Assembly: GCA_944363565.1 (NCBI GenBank)
Contig: CALVUI010000001.1
Span: 248,001 to 312,000 of the forward strand
Direction of reading: 5' to 3'
Origin: an uncultured Bacilli bacterium
Lineage (GTDB): Bacteria > Bacillota_I > Bacilli_A > RFN20 > CAG-826
Length of the DNA stretch: 64,000 bases
Shown: one piece after another, positions 16,779 to 25,529 of the stretch
Layout: each line of letters opens with the position of its first letter
Position numbering within the stretch: the stretch's first letter is position 1
Made by a program: the position numbers and the translations under genes
Notes under the pieces: generated by a model
Database searches by the model: none
What the model was told of the DNA's origin: nothing
What the model saw: the letters and a program-made list of their open reading frames with translations, nothing else

Positions 16779-17981
16779 ATGGAAAAAGCCCCCTTTCCGA
16801 TGCCCGAGGCCAATACCCGGGTCCGTTACTTCCTCTCTTCCGTCCTAAGAGGCGGGATCTTTTTGGCCTCCGGCCTCCTGATGGCCCTTGAGTTCCAAAC
16901 CCTGCCCCTCGGGGCCGGGGCCCTGATGCTCATCAGCGGCCCGGTCTTCGCCTATGGCCTCAGCGTTCCCTTCATCGACCGCCGGCCCTACAAGAAGGCC
17001 TTCCTCTTCAGCGAACCGATCGTCTTATTCCTCACGATGGCCCTTTTGGCCTTTTGCTTCCATAGTCCCTACTTCCTTTTAGCGGTCCCGGCTTACCTCC
17101 TTTACGCCGTCTTCGCCTGTTTCTATTTGATCAAACCCTCCCCAGAAGGCACGAGGGTCTTTCTTTTGGGGGAGAAGACACGGCTCCGTTCCTTCAAGCT
17201 GGCCGCCTATTACGCCCTTTTGGCCTATCGGGAAGCCCTGATCGAGGGAAAGGAGCCCTCCTTCCTCTACGAAGAGGGTACCTTGGCCCTCGTCGATCCC
17301 TATGGGCGCGACCTTGGGGGCGAGGCCGGACGCCTCTATTCCAAGGCCGTGCCTTACCTTTATGAATTAAGCGACTACCAGAAGGAGGACGAGGACATCG
17401 CCGCCCTTTATCGGTATCTTCTCAAAGCCTCCAAGGACCTCACGGCCGAGACCCCGGACGGGGAAATCAAGGAAGCCCTGAGCGGGGAGGAGGCTAAGGC
17501 GACCTACGCCCGTTACCGGCTCCTGGTCTATCTTTCGCCCCTCTTCTTCGCCCTCCCGGTCCTCCTTTTCGTCATCGTTCTTATCTCCTTTGGCTACTTT
17601 TCCCACTGGGTCCTCATCATATGGGAGGTCATCGTTTGGATCGGCTTCCCCTTCTTCCTTTTCTACGAGGGGACCCTGGCCCTCCGGCTCCACGCCTTTT
17701 GCTATCAAGAAGGCGACCTGACCCCGCGTATTTCCCGTCCCGTCCGGATTCTGGTTTCCCTCCTTCCTTTGATCCTGGAGGCCCTTCCCTTCGCCTCCAT
17801 CTTCGCCTTGGGCGATTACAGACTCATGTTCCTCCTTCCCATCTCCCTGTTCCTTTGGGCCCTCCTTTCCTTCCTTCTTTGGTTCTTGGGCCGTCGTTAC
17901 CTACTTGGCAAGGGGGAACGGTCGGGGGAAGCGGAAAAGCCCGCGGTTCCCGTCCTTTCCAAGCCATCGGAAAATCCCTGA
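16779..17981 (+). CDS. Multi-pass membrane protein, unknown
   Basis: 400 residues. Two to three pairs of membrane helices in the first 115 residues, a soluble middle (about 120-245) with charged helical stretches (YQKEDEDIAALYRYLLKASK), then about five more helices from 250 to 390. No motif identifies an activity. ATG 16779 is chosen for the TATCAT box six bases before; an upstream extension of the frame to 16668 would run antisense into the ABC gene. The next + gene is a decayed membrane gene, possibly its former partner. Confidence 0.75.
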   Translation: MEKAPFPMPEANTRVRYFLSSVLRGGIFLASGLLMALEFQTLPLGAGALMLISGPVFAYGLSVPFIDRRPYKKAFLFSEPIVLFLTMALLAFCFHSPYFLLAVPAYLLYAVFACFYLIKPSPEGTRVFLLGEKTRLRSFKLAAYYALLAYREALIEGKEPSFLYEEGTLALVDPYGRDLGGEAGRLYSKAVPYLYELSDYQKEDEDIAALYRYLLKASKDLTAETPDGEIKEALSGEEAKATYARYRLLVYLSPLFFALPVLLFVIVLISFGYFSHWVLIIWEVIVWIGFPFFLFYEGTLALRLHAFCYQEGDLTPRISRPVRILVSLLPLILEALPFASIFALGDYRLMFLLPISLFLWALLSFLLWFLGRRYLLGKGERSGEAEKPAVPVLSKPSENP

Positions 17982-18034
17982 GGCCAACTGGCCTTGGAAA
18001 ATAAGGCTTGAAGTTTTTTCAAAACCATTAAGGC

Positions 18035-18776
18035 AAGTCCACGAAGAGCGAAATCAAAGGCCTGGTCTCGACGCCCCGCGATCCTTATGGGCGTTATGGC
18101 TACGCCGTCTTGAAACTCGGTTTATCCGTCTTCATCATGGCCGCCATCTCCTTGATCCTGCCCTTATATCTGCCCGCTTCGAAGCCCGATCCGGGCCTCC
18201 TCATCGTCGTCTGCCTTCCTACCATCATCTTCGCTTCGGGTTTCCTCGGCCTCTTCGATGCCTTCTTTGACGGAGGAAAGGAGACGATCGGTCCCTTCAA
18301 GAGGGTCGTCACCCTCTTTTTGCCCTCGCCCTTCCCGCCCTTTTGATCGGCTTAGCGATTCCCTATTTCCAAATTGATCCCGAAAGCGGGGTCTACGAGA
18401 ATTCCCAACTGGCCACCTTCATGGGCGTCGGCTTCCTGGTCCTCCTATTTGCCATCGTCGACCTCTTGGCCTATGGGGTTTCCAACCGCCAGAAGGTCCT
18501 GAAGGATCCGAATTCCCCTTTCTATTTCCGGAAGGGGGAACGTTATTGGAAGATCCCACTGGCCGAGGCCCTCTATGGGGCCTTAAGGGCCTCCCGTCCT
18601 ACGATACCTATCTATCGGTCGCGGCCTTGGCCCTTAGCCTCCTGGCCTTCGGTCTTTACTTCGCCCTTCCGGCCCTTGCTTCGAGCCCCCTCCTGGCCTT
18701 CGTCGCCTTGCTTGACCTCGGCTTTATGGGCTTACGTATTTTCGCCTTCTCCAAGATATCCAAGAACCTCACTTAG
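18035..18776 (+). pseudogene. Frameshifted multi-pass membrane protein gene
   Basis: Coherent hydrophobic coding passes through three frames: GLVSTPRDPYGRYGYAVLKL to about 18340, then LIGLAIPYFQIDPESGVY and GVGFLVLLFAIVDLLAYGV to about 18590, then SYDTYLSVAALALSLLAFG to the TAG at 18774-18776. No start codon is found after the TAA near 18028. Together the parts would make a four- to six-helix membrane protein of about 245 residues. Two indels and a lost start point to decay; I cannot exclude assembly error. Confidence 0.6.
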
Positions 18777-18811
18777 TTTTGGAAGGTCTAGGAAAGCGGG
18801 CCTCCGATTTT

Positions 18812-18817
18812 TATAAT
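18812..18817 (+). promoter_or_regulatory. Promoter of the alpha-glucosidase gene
   Basis: Consensus TATAAT 25 bases before GTG 18843, with GGGAGG as ribosome site in between: a conventional short leader. Confidence 0.55.
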
Positions 18818-18842
18818 TAACGGGAACTAGGGAGGCAGCAAC

Positions 18843-20528
18843 GTGGCAAGCGCATGGTGGAAGTCTAGCATCGGCTACATGATCTATCCGGAATCCTTCA
18901 AGGATTCCAACGGCGACGGGATCGGGGACCTCGGGGGCATCATCTCGAAACTCGATTATCTCCACGACCTCGGGGTCGATCTGCTTTGGATCGGGCCCCT
19001 ATTCGATAGCCCGATGGACGACAACGGCTATGACGTCAGGGACTATGGGAAGATCAACCCTCTCTACGGGACCATGGACGACCTCAAGAGGCTCTTTTCG
19101 GAAGCCCATGCCCGGAACATGCGGGTCCTCCTCGACTTCCCCATCAACCACACCTCCGACGAACACCCGTGGTTCCAAAAGGCCCTGAGCGATCCTTCTA
19201 GCAAGGAGAGGGGCTATTACTATTTCAAAAAGGGCAAGGGTGAGAACCTACCCCCCAACAACTGGGCCGGCTTCTTCTCGACTTCGGCCTGGGAAAAGGC
19301 CGGGGAGGAGTACTACCTTCACATCTTCACCAAGAAGATGCCCGACCTCAATTGGGAAAACCCGGAACTGAGGAAAGAAATCTATGACATCGCCCGTTTC
19401 TACCTCGAACTAGGCTGCGACGGGTTTAGGCTAGACGCCGTCACCCACTTGGCCAAGGACCTGAGCTTCGAAGATAGCGAGATGAAGCCCGATCCCAATG
19501 GGCTGGTCCTCGATACCTCCAAATTCTCGAACCGGCCCCGCCTCTACGATTACCTCAGCGAGTTCCGGGAAGAGGTCTTCTCCCATTACGACTGCCTGGT
19601 GGTCGGGGAAGCCGGGGGCTGCATCAGCCCCGAGGAATCTTTGAAGCTGGTGGAAAAGCCGGGCGCCCCCCTCAACATGGTCTTCAACTTCGACACCGTC
19701 TGGAACAACGGCAATTTCGACTCGATCAAGAAGAAGGACGAGGAGATCTTCACCGACGTCTTCGCCCTTAGGCGGAACTTCATGCGCTGGTACGAAGTCC
19801 TAAACGGCAAGGCCGACATGCCCCTATATTGGTGCAACCACGACCATCCGAGGGTCGTCTCCCAATACGGCTCGGTCGCTTACCGCAACGAATCGGCCAA
19901 GATGCTTTTCCTGACCCTTCTCTTCCTCTACGGCACCCCCTTCATCTATAACGGCGAGGAAATCGGGATGAGCAACGCCAACTACGGATCCCTCGGGGAT
20001 TTTAAAAGCGACCGCGGGACCATGAACTCGGTCGAGGCCTACAAGAAGGAAGGCTATGACGAGGAGACGATCCTCCATTATCTGAACCGCACCAGCCGCG
20101 TCAACGCCCGGACCCCGATGCAGTGGGACCGAAGCGAAAACGTCGGCTTTGGGAGCAAACCGGCCATCAACAAGGTCAATCCCAATTACCTCGAAGGGGT
20201 CAACGTCTACGACGAGATGTGCGATCCCTATTCGATCTTGAATTTCTACCAGTACGCCATTGCCCTAAGGAAAAACCCGGCCTACGCCGACGCGGTCGAA
20301 TACGGGCGCCTCAGCTACGTCGATCCCAACCATCCCGACGTCTTCTCCTACCTCCACGAGGGCGGGACCAAGCTGATGGTGATCTCGAACTTCAGGCCCT
20401 ACACTGTCTACTTCACCTTCTATTACGAGATGAAGGACGTGCTCCTCCATAACTACGACGGGGTCTTGCTCAAGGACCATGTCATAACCCTAAGGCCCTT
20501 CGAGTCCTTCTTGCTTGTCGTTCGATGA
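18843..20528 (+). CDS. Oligo-1,6-glucosidase / alpha-glucosidase (GH13)
   Basis: A 561-residue GH13 enzyme of the oligo-1,6-glucosidase group (GH13_31-like), releasing glucose from isomalto- or malto-oligosaccharides in the cytosol. Regions seen: DFPINHTSDEHPWF, GFRLDAVTHLAKD with nucleophile Asp (about 199), VVGEAGG with acid Glu (about 256), and NHDHPRVVSQYG with the third Asp. The family usually reads NHDQPR, so His replaces Gln next to the catalytic Asp. GTG start with ribosome site GGGAGG. Overlaps the next gene by four bases. With MsmK it forms a sugar-use locus. Confidence 0.92.
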   Translation: MASAWWKSSIGYMIYPESFKDSNGDGIGDLGGIISKLDYLHDLGVDLLWIGPLFDSPMDDNGYDVRDYGKINPLYGTMDDLKRLFSEAHARNMRVLLDFPINHTSDEHPWFQKALSDPSSKERGYYYFKKGKGENLPPNNWAGFFSTSAWEKAGEEYYLHIFTKKMPDLNWENPELRKEIYDIARFYLELGCDGFRLDAVTHLAKDLSFEDSEMKPDPNGLVLDTSKFSNRPRLYDYLSEFREEVFSHYDCLVVGEAGGCISPEESLKLVEKPGAPLNMVFNFDTVWNNGNFDSIKKKDEEIFTDVFALRRNFMRWYEVLNGKADMPLYWCNHDHPRVVSQYGSVAYRNESAKMLFLTLLFLYGTPFIYNGEEIGMSNANYGSLGDFKSDRGTMNSVEAYKKEGYDEETILHYLNRTSRVNARTPMQWDRSENVGFGSKPAINKVNPNYLEGVNVYDEMCDPYSILNFYQYAIALRKNPAYADAVEYGRLSYVDPNHPDVFSYLHEGGTKLMVISNFRPYTVYFTFYYEMKDVLLHNYDGVLLKDHVITLRPFESFLLVVR

Positions 20529-21091
20529 ACAAGTATTACCTCTTCCTCTCTAGCGACAAGATCGACCGTCTTTACTTTCGGGAGGCCCTGCGTGCCCTGA
20601 GCGGCCACCCGGTCGAGGTCTATTACGAATCCGACAAAAAAGGCTACTTCTACGAGGATTCTTCCCTCTATGGTGGTCTTTCGGTTTTACTATCGACCAT
20701 CCACGACGACCTCGGCCTCAACCTCGTGGTCCTGGTGACCCATGAAAGGAAGGGACTTGAGGAAAAGGCCTTGGTGTCCGCCCTCAGTTACTTCAAGAAC
20801 ATGGCGGTCTATCTGCCTGACGTCCTTTTCAAGGAGTTCAGCTTCGGGGACTTTTCCTCATTGCCTCTTCTCAAGGAGGAGTTTTCCTCCCTGCCGCCCG
20901 ATCTTTTGGAGACCGCGGGAACCTATCTAAGGGTCGGATGCGAGGCCACCGCGGCCAGCAAGGCCTTGTTCATTCACCGCAACACCTTCAACTACCGCCT
21001 CTCGGCCTTCATCGAGAAGACGGGTCTTGATATCCGCGACTACCATAACGCCCTGCTACTCGAGATTTACTTCCAATACCTGGCCCGTTAG
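20525..21091 (+). CDS. PucR/CdaR-type transcription regulator
   Basis: 188 residues. The C-terminal part (about 130-188) is the PucR helix-turn-helix: TYLRVGCEATAASKALFIHR followed by NTFNYRLSAFIEKTGLDIRDYHNALLLEI, where HRNTFNYRL is the family hallmark. The first 125 residues have no clear sensor domain I can name. Coupled by ATGA overlap to the alpha-glucosidase gene, so it probably controls this sugar locus; the effector is unknown. Confidence 0.8.
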   Translation: MNKYYLFLSSDKIDRLYFREALRALSGHPVEVYYESDKKGYFYEDSSLYGGLSVLLSTIHDDLGLNLVVLVTHERKGLEEKALVSALSYFKNMAVYLPDVLFKEFSFGDFSSLPLLKEEFSSLPPDLLETAGTYLRVGCEATAASKALFIHRNTFNYRLSAFIEKTGLDIRDYHNALLLEIYFQYLAR

Positions 21092-21114
21092 GTGCGATTT
21101 GTGCATCGTGCACT

Positions 21115-21128
21115 AGAAAGCGCTTTCA
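21115..21128 (+). promoter_or_regulatory. cre-like catabolite operator
   Basis: AGAAAGCGCTTTCA contains a perfect 12-bp palindrome GAAAGCGCTTTC and matches the CcpA consensus TGWAANCGNTNWCA at all but the first T. It lies 50 bases before the sugar-importer ATPase start, so carbon-catabolite control is likely. A second small palindrome GTGCATCGTGCAC sits just upstream at 21101-21113. No ccpA gene is in the window. Confidence 0.6.
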
Positions 21129-21179
21129 GGATGTTTTACCATACGTCTTGGTTTGATAAACCGCATTGAAAGGAAGCCC

Positions 21180-22691
21180 ATGAAAGCACCGAAGAAAGAA
21201 GAAAAGAAGGTCGCGGCCAAGGAAGAGGCCGCGAAGGAAGTGAAGAAAGAACCGGCCAAGAAGGAAGAGCCCAAGAAAGAGCCGGCCAAGAAGGAAGAAC
21301 CGAAGGCCGACCTCCTGGCCGGGCCGACCAGCGACACCGTCACCATCGCCTCGAAGAAGGACATCAAGGCCCGCAAGAAGGCCTTGAAGGAAGAGGAGAC
21401 GGAAGTCCCGACGGATCTGGCCTACGTCAGCCTCCGCCACGTCGACAAGGTCTACGACAACGGCGTCCAGGCCGTCTTCGACTTCAACCTCGACATCGAA
21501 AAGAAGGAATTCATCGTCTTCGTCGGGCCCTCGGGCTGCGGGAAGTCGACGACCCTCCGTATGATCGCCGGCCTCGAAGACATCACCAACGGCGAACTTT
21601 ACATCGACGGTGAGTATAGCAACGATAGGACCCCGAAGGACCGCGACATCGCCATGGTCTTCCAGAGCTACGCCCTCTATCCCCACATGACGGTCTACAA
21701 CAACATGGCCTTCGGCCTCAAGATCCGCCACCTCCCGAAGGCGGAAATCGATAGGCGTGTCCATGAAGCAGCCAAGATCCTCCAGATCGAGGAATACCTC
21801 GACCGGAAGCCCAAGGCCCTCTCGGGCGGCCAGCGTCAACGTGTGGCCCTCGGCCGCGCCATCGTTCGCAACGCCAAGGTCTTCTTGATGGACGAACCGC
21901 TATCCAACCTCGATGCCAAGCTAAGGGTCCAGATGAGAAGCGAAATCATCAAACTGACCCAAGCCCTCGGCGCCACCACCATCTACGTCACCCACGACCA
22001 GACCGAAGCCATGACCATGGCCTCGCGGATCGTCGTCATGAAGCTTGGCTACATCCAGCAAATCGGGACCCCGATCGAAATCTACAACCATCCGGCCAAC
22101 CTCTTCGTCGCCGGCTTCATCGGCTCCCCGGCCATGAACTTCATCAAGGGGGTCTACAAAGACGGGATCGTCACCATCATGGACGGGGAACATACCCGGG
22201 TCATCAAGCTCCCCGAAGCGTTCGTGAAGGGCCACGATGACTATTACGCGGAACGGATCAAGGAAGAACAGGCCGCCATCGACGCCATCCTTGACGCGGC
22301 CGCCGAAGCGGCCCCGGCAGCCGATCCCCTTGCTTCCCTCGACGAGGCCACCCGCAAGAAGTTCGATGAACTCAGCGCCTTGCTGGCCGTCGATACCAAG
22401 ATCAAGGACGGGGAAGCCCATGATGTCATTTTCGGGATCCGTCCGGAAGACATCCACGAAGGCGACAAGGAACACGTCGCCAAGTACGGGGGCGAACCCT
22501 ATGACGTCAAGGTGGCGGTGGCCGAGCTCCTCGGGCACGAATACTACGTCCACAGCGACTTCGCCAGCATCGACCTCGTGGCCAAGATCCCCTTGACCCA
22601 CGAAATCAACATCGGCGACAACGTCAAGATCCTCTTCGACGTCAAGAAGGCCCATATCTTCGACCCCAAGACCGAGAAGCGGATTTACTAA
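21180..22691 (+). CDS. msmK: Sugar-importer ATPase (MsmK/UgpC type) with two odd insertions
   Basis: A 503-residue ATPase for carbohydrate ABC importers. Walker [11 protein letters not shown]-loop [12 protein letters not shown], signature [15 protein letters not shown], Walker [14 protein letters not shown]-loop THDQTEAM, then the TOBE/MalK regulatory domain with [12 protein letters not shown] and [11 protein letters not shown]. Typical relatives have about 370 residues. The excess is a 70-80-residue N-terminal Lys/Glu/Ala/Pro tract (repeated [11 protein letters not shown]) and a roughly 60-residue Ala/Glu-rich helical insertion in the regulatory domain (about 340-410). ATG 21180 has ribosome site AAAGGAAG. 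No permease or binding protein is in the window, so one ATPase may serve several importers, as in streptococci. Confidence 0.9.
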   Translation: MKAPKKEEKKVAAKEEAAKEVKKEPAKKEEPKKEPAKKEEPKADLLAGPTSDTVTIASKKDIKARKKALKEEETEVPTDLAYVSLRHVDKVYDNGVQAVFDFNLDIEKKEFIVFVGPSGCGKSTTLRMIAGLEDITNGELYIDGEYSNDRTPKDRDIAMVFQSYALYPHMTVYNNMAFGLKIRHLPKAEIDRRVHEAAKILQIEEYLDRKPKALSGGQRQRVALGRAIVRNAKVFLMDEPLSNLDAKLRVQMRSEIIKLTQALGATTIYVTHDQTEAMTMASRIVVMKLGYIQQIGTPIEIYNHPANLFVAGFIGSPAMNFIKGVYKDGIVTIMDGEHTRVIKLPEAFVKGHDDYYAERIKEEQAAIDAILDAAAEAAPAADPLASLDEATRKKFDELSALLAVDTKIKDGEAHDVIFGIRPEDIHEGDKEHVAKYGGEPYDVKVAVAELLGHEYYVHSDFASIDLVAKIPLTHEINIGDNVKILFDVKKAHIFDPKTEKRIY

Positions 22692-22728
22692 AACAAACCC
22701 CAGCAAACATTTGACCCTGTCCTCCCTA

Positions 22729-22809
22729 GGGCCGCTGGATTGCGACCCAAGGAGGTGGGTAGGGGAATTGATAAGATACCCAGGATAGGAGGCCCCTAGG
22801 GCCTCTTTT
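22729..22809 (+). ncRNA. Candidate structured RNA, copy A, ending in a terminator
   Basis: Three stems in series. P1 is GGGCCGC (22729-22735) with GCGACCC (22742-22748), one C-A mismatch and a 6-base loop. Then comes the link AAGGAGG. P2 is TGGGTA (22756-22761) with TACCCA (22777-22782), its loop starting GGGGAA. P3 is GAGGCCC (22789-22795) with GGGCCTC (22799-22805), followed by TTTT. A diverged copy follows at 22960. P3 also serves as terminator for the msmK mRNA, so this may be a processed 3' end, a small RNA or a cis element. No known family recognised. Confidence 0.5.
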
Positions 22810-22959
22810 CCTTTGTCGCGTCCATTTCCCTTTGGGAAATAGATGGGAAATCGCCTTCTGTCGCGTTCTTTTGGAGGGAGCTTCGAAAATAAAGATTGTG
22901 GGTCCTAAAACGGATTTTGAAGGGAACCCGTTTTCCCAATAGGGCTTACGAATTGCCAA
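22810..22959. other. Spacer between the two RNA copies
   Basis: No gene seen. Holds a hairpin ATTTCCC-TTT-GGGAAAT (22824-22840), two copies of TGTCGCGT, and the inverted pair AAAACGG/CCGTTTT (about 22907-22934). TACGAA at 22947-22952 ends 7 bases before the first stem of copy B and could be its -10 box. Confidence 0.4.
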
Positions 22960-23056
22960 GGGCCGCCCCGGAAGGCGGCCCAAGGGGGTGGACAGGGGAG
23001 GTTTTCATACTATACTAGTGGTGTCTTGGATGAGAGGCCCTCAGGGCCTCTTTTTC
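22960..23056 (+). ncRNA. Candidate structured RNA, copy B, ending in a terminator
   Basis: Same order of parts as copy A. P1 is a perfect 8-bp stem GGGCCGCC (22960-22967) with GGCGGCCC (22974-22981) and a 6-base loop; the link is AAGGGGG. P2 is GGACA (22990-22994) with TGTCT (23022-23026). P3 is AGAGGCCC (23033-23040) with GGGCCTCT (23044-23051) and TTTTT. Against copy A, two P2 pairs have changed on both sides (G-C to A-T, T-A to C-G), which keeps the stem. The P2 loop again opens with GGGGA but is longer (27 against 15 bases) and holds TATACT. Confidence 0.5.
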
Positions 23057-23145
23057 CTTAACACGATCAGCATGTATAGCAGAAGGCTGAGGATGAAGAG
23101 TTTGATTCTCTTCACGGTCAAGCTTTCGTCAACCTCCCCTTCCAT
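23041..23145 (-). CDS. Possible 34-residue membrane peptide
   Basis: Open frame MEGEVDESLTVKRIKLFILS, then a hydrophobic run LLLYMLIVL and a basic end RKKRP; its stop lies inside the P3 hairpin of RNA copy B. One membrane helix with positive flank looks protein-like, but there is no clear ribosome site and a competing short frame starts upstream. Weak call. Confidence 0.25.
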   Translation of the reverse strand: MEGEVDESLTVKRIKLFILSLLLYMLIVLRKKRP

Positions 23146-23227
23146 CCAGGTCGGTATGCCATAAGCCTACCTCCCATTCATATATAGGAGGAAAAAGGGG
23201 GGTTGGTCCCTGTCTAAGCGGAAATTC

Positions 23228-24208
23228 CTAATTTTGTTTATTGGGAAGATAGACGGCCTTGAGGCCGCCGGTTTTTAGTTCCCCGGTGAGGACGTCTTTG
23301 ATTTGCTCAAGGGAAGGAAGGGGCAAGAGAAACTGCGTCAAATCCAGTTCACCGTCTTCGATTCCCTGGGCCGCCATGTCGAAATCCCCCTCGTTGAGAA
23401 AGGAGGTATAAAGGGAGATTTCCTTTCTTTGGAAGGCGGTCATTTCGATTTCGAAGGCCTTCTCGGGCAGGGAATAGAGGAGGACCCGGCCTCCCTTCCT
23501 TAACAGGAGGGGAGCGGTCCCAAGGTTTTCGATATGGCCCGAGGCCTCGATGAAAAGATCGTAGGAGTCGTATTCTTCCTCGCCCAAGGGCCAAAGGGCT
23601 TGGTCCGCCCCTAGCCTCAAAGCGATTTGGCGCCTTTCCGGACTCGGTTCGATTAAAGTTACTTCCGACCCGAGCTTTTTGAAGAGTTTGAGAAACATCA
23701 TTCCGGCGAGACCACCGCCGAAGAGGACGACCTTTTCCGGCTTAGGTTCTTCGACCTTCCGGTAGGCATGGAGGAGGCAGGAAAAGGGCTCGATCAGGGA
23801 ATATTCAAAGGGAGTTTTCTTTCCGCTTAAAAGGCGGAGGGCCGTTAGGGTAGCCTTGCCATAAGGGGCGAAGAAACCGTCGGCATCGGTGCCGATGGAG
23901 TGGAGTTCCGCTTTCTTATTAAAGTTAGGGTTTTGGGTGTAGGAATGGGGATTGACGGCCACTAGGTCCCCGACCATGAAGCCATGGCCGTCCCCCTTGA
24001 TTTCCTTGATGGTCGCGATGGCCTCGTGGCCGAGGGTCGTCCCTGCGGGGACCTTTAGATCGCCGGTCCCGGTCAGGAAGATCTTGCGGTCGGTCCCGCA
24101 GAGGCCGACGGCCTCCACTTCGAGGAGGGCTTCGCCGTCATTTAAGACGGGGAGGGGCTTATCGAGGATGCCGATACGACCCGGAGCCAAAAAACAAAGG
24201 CCCTTCAT
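23228..24208 (-). CDS. Zinc-type alcohol/polyol dehydrogenase
   Basis: 326-residue medium-chain dehydrogenase (sorbitol/threonine dehydrogenase group), oxidising an alcohol with NAD(P). Catalytic zinc ligands: C37 in GLCGTD and H61-E62 in GHE; the Rossmann fold is VVLFGGGLAGMMFLKLFKKL (about 165). The four-cysteine structural zinc loop is absent: the stretch after VAVNPHSY contains no Cys. The protein is slightly short for the family. Starts one base after the endonuclease stop, with no ribosome site of its own. Substrate cannot be told. Confidence 0.85.
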   Translation of the reverse strand: MKGLCFLAPGRIGILDKPLPVLNDGEALLEVEAVGLCGTDRKIFLTGTGDLKVPAGTTLGHEAIATIKEIKGDGHGFMVGDLVAVNPHSYTQNPNFNKKAELHSIGTDADGFFAPYGKATLTALRLLSGKKTPFEYSLIEPFSCLLHAYRKVEEPKPEKVVLFGGGLAGMMFLKLFKKLGSEVTLIEPSPERRQIALRLGADQALWPLGEEEYDSYDLFIEASGHIENLGTAPLLLRKGGRVLLYSLPEKAFEIEMTAFQRKEISLYTSFLNEGDFDMAAQGIEDGELDLTQFLLPLPSLEQIKDVLTGELKTGGLKAVYLPNKQN

Positions 24209-25147
24209 CTAGAGGTACTCCGGATAGAGGCGGTTGGCGATTTCCGGGGCATCGATGAAGGGATTGCGGACCCCGGTCCGCTCGGCGATGATCTCGTTGC
24301 GCGGCATCTCGTCTTCCATGAGGGGATATTGCTGGTTCCACTTCAAGAGATCGCTGATCTTGCCCATCGACATGTCGTTGTCGCTGGTGTCGCTGATGGC
24401 CTTGGGGGTGTCGTTGAGGTAGAGGCCTTCGCTATGGTAGCGGCAGGCTTCGTAGAACAAGATCCTGGCGGCGTTGCCCCGGTATCCCTCGACCCCGTAC
24501 TTGGCGGGATCGTAGGTATATTTCCCCGATTCCCCGTAGTAGAGGTTGTCGCGGCCTCCGTTGACCTTCGAGTCGCAGGCCCTCAGCATCTGGGGATCGG
24601 CCCCGGGTCCGGTCTTGCGGTGGCCTAGACGCGAGGAGGGCCAGACGTGTTCCTGGTTCCAGCTCTTGGTCGGTTCCCCTGTGTAGAAGCCTTTCACATA
24701 GCCGGGTTTTCCGGGATAGGCATCGGATTCGGCCAAGATGTCCTTGGCTTCGTCGTAGCTGATGGTCTTTAGGGCGTGGCCATCGAGGCAATCCTCGAGG
24801 GATTTCATCAGTTCCTCGCCTCCCAAGGACCAATCGACGTCGGCGTAGTAGGAAGAAAGGGCGCTGCTATTAGCGATCGATTCCGGTACCCCGCGGGCAT
24901 TGGGATCCCAGGGATCGGTGACATCCGGGGTCGAGGTCGATTCCTCGTTCTCGGAGGTCGACTCTTCGATCTCGGAGGTGGATTCTTCGATCTCGGAAGT
25001 CGATTCTTCCTTGTCGACCGAGGTTTCGCTGGTGGAGGGGGTGGGGTCGGTATCAGAATCCGAAGAGGTACCGGCCGTGGGCCCGCAGCCCGAAAGGATG
25101 AGGGGCAGGAGGAAGAGGGCCAATAGGAGGGACTTATGTTTTTTCAC
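24209..25147 (-). CDS. Secreted lipoprotein endonuclease I
   Basis: 312 residues from GTG 25147. Signal peptide KKHKSLLLALFLLPLILSGC with lipobox LSGC (Cys21 lipidated), then a Ser/Thr/Glu linker with three near-repeats of ESTSEIE, then an endonuclease I (EndA/NucM/Bsn-like) domain. Active-site region WNQEHVWPSSRLG has the conserved Glu-His, and NAARILFYEACRYH and the DLLKWNQQYP stretch complete the fold. It should cut DNA outside the cell for nutrient scavenging or defence. Translation upstream to 25291 is open but lacks a signal; GTG 25147 has a TATCAT box seven bases before it. Confidence 0.87.
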   Translation of the reverse strand: MKKHKSLLLALFLLPLILSGCGPTAGTSSDSDTDPTPSTSETSVDKEESTSEIEESTSEIEESTSENEESTSTPDVTDPWDPNARGVPESIANSSALSSYYADVDWSLGGEELMKSLEDCLDGHALKTISYDEAKDILAESDAYPGKPGYVKGFYTGEPTKSWNQEHVWPSSRLGHRKTGPGADPQMLRACDSKVNGGRDNLYYGESGKYTYDPAKYGVEGYRGNAARILFYEACRYHSEGLYLNDTPKAISDTSDNDMSMGKISDLLKWNQQYPLMEDEMPRNEIIAERTGVRNPFIDAPEIANRLYPEYL

Positions 25148-25154
25148 GCCCCAA

Positions 25155-25160
25155 ATGATA
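25155..25160 (-). promoter_or_regulatory. -10 box, leaderless type, endonuclease gene
   Basis: Reads TATCAT on the minus strand and ends 7 bases before GTG 25147; no ribosome site between. Confidence 0.5.
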
Positions 25161-25509
25161 GACCTAGATAAGCAAAAAGGAAGGTGGGTTTGAGGGTGGC
25201 GGAAGTGTAAAGAAAACCAAAGCCCGATGGTTCCAAACGGAAACAATGGGGAAGGGCCTAGAAACCATGCCTTTCGATGGTCTGAACACATGCCCTAAAT
25301 CAAAAGTTGAGAAACCGATATCCCTGCAATATTAGGCAGGATTGTTCGATTTCTAATTTCGGGCAAAGGTGTTTTTGAAGGGAAAAGGCAGGTTTTTGGG
25401 GCCCGCCACCTTGAACTTCATGGCAAACGTCCATAATGAGGCGATGGCCTCTAGGAAAGCCTCGAAGAATGTAAAGAAGAGGGGGAGATCTGGAGTAGTC
25501 CACAAAAAG
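25161..25509. other. Intergenic, no gene seen
   Basis: About 350 bases between the endonuclease promoter and the insertion sequence. Contains a small hairpin CCTGC-aatattag-GCAGG (about 25323-25340) without a T-run. No reading frame with a convincing start. Confidence 0.4.
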
Positions 25510-25529
25510 TAGACAATCCATAAAAAGCC

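Noticed and set aside
18035-18776. Programmed frameshifting to make one membrane protein
   Set aside because: Two shifts, no slippery run at either place, and no start codon; decay or sequence error is simpler.
23041-23056. Terminator hairpins of 22729-23056 as plain terminators only
   Set aside because: Two terminators alone would not explain the shared P1, link and P2 parts upstream of each, so I annotated them as parts of a repeated RNA.
24950-25030. Short direct repeats resembling a CRISPR array
   Set aside because: They code in frame for ESTSEIE repeats in the lipoprotein linker, without spacers of regular length.
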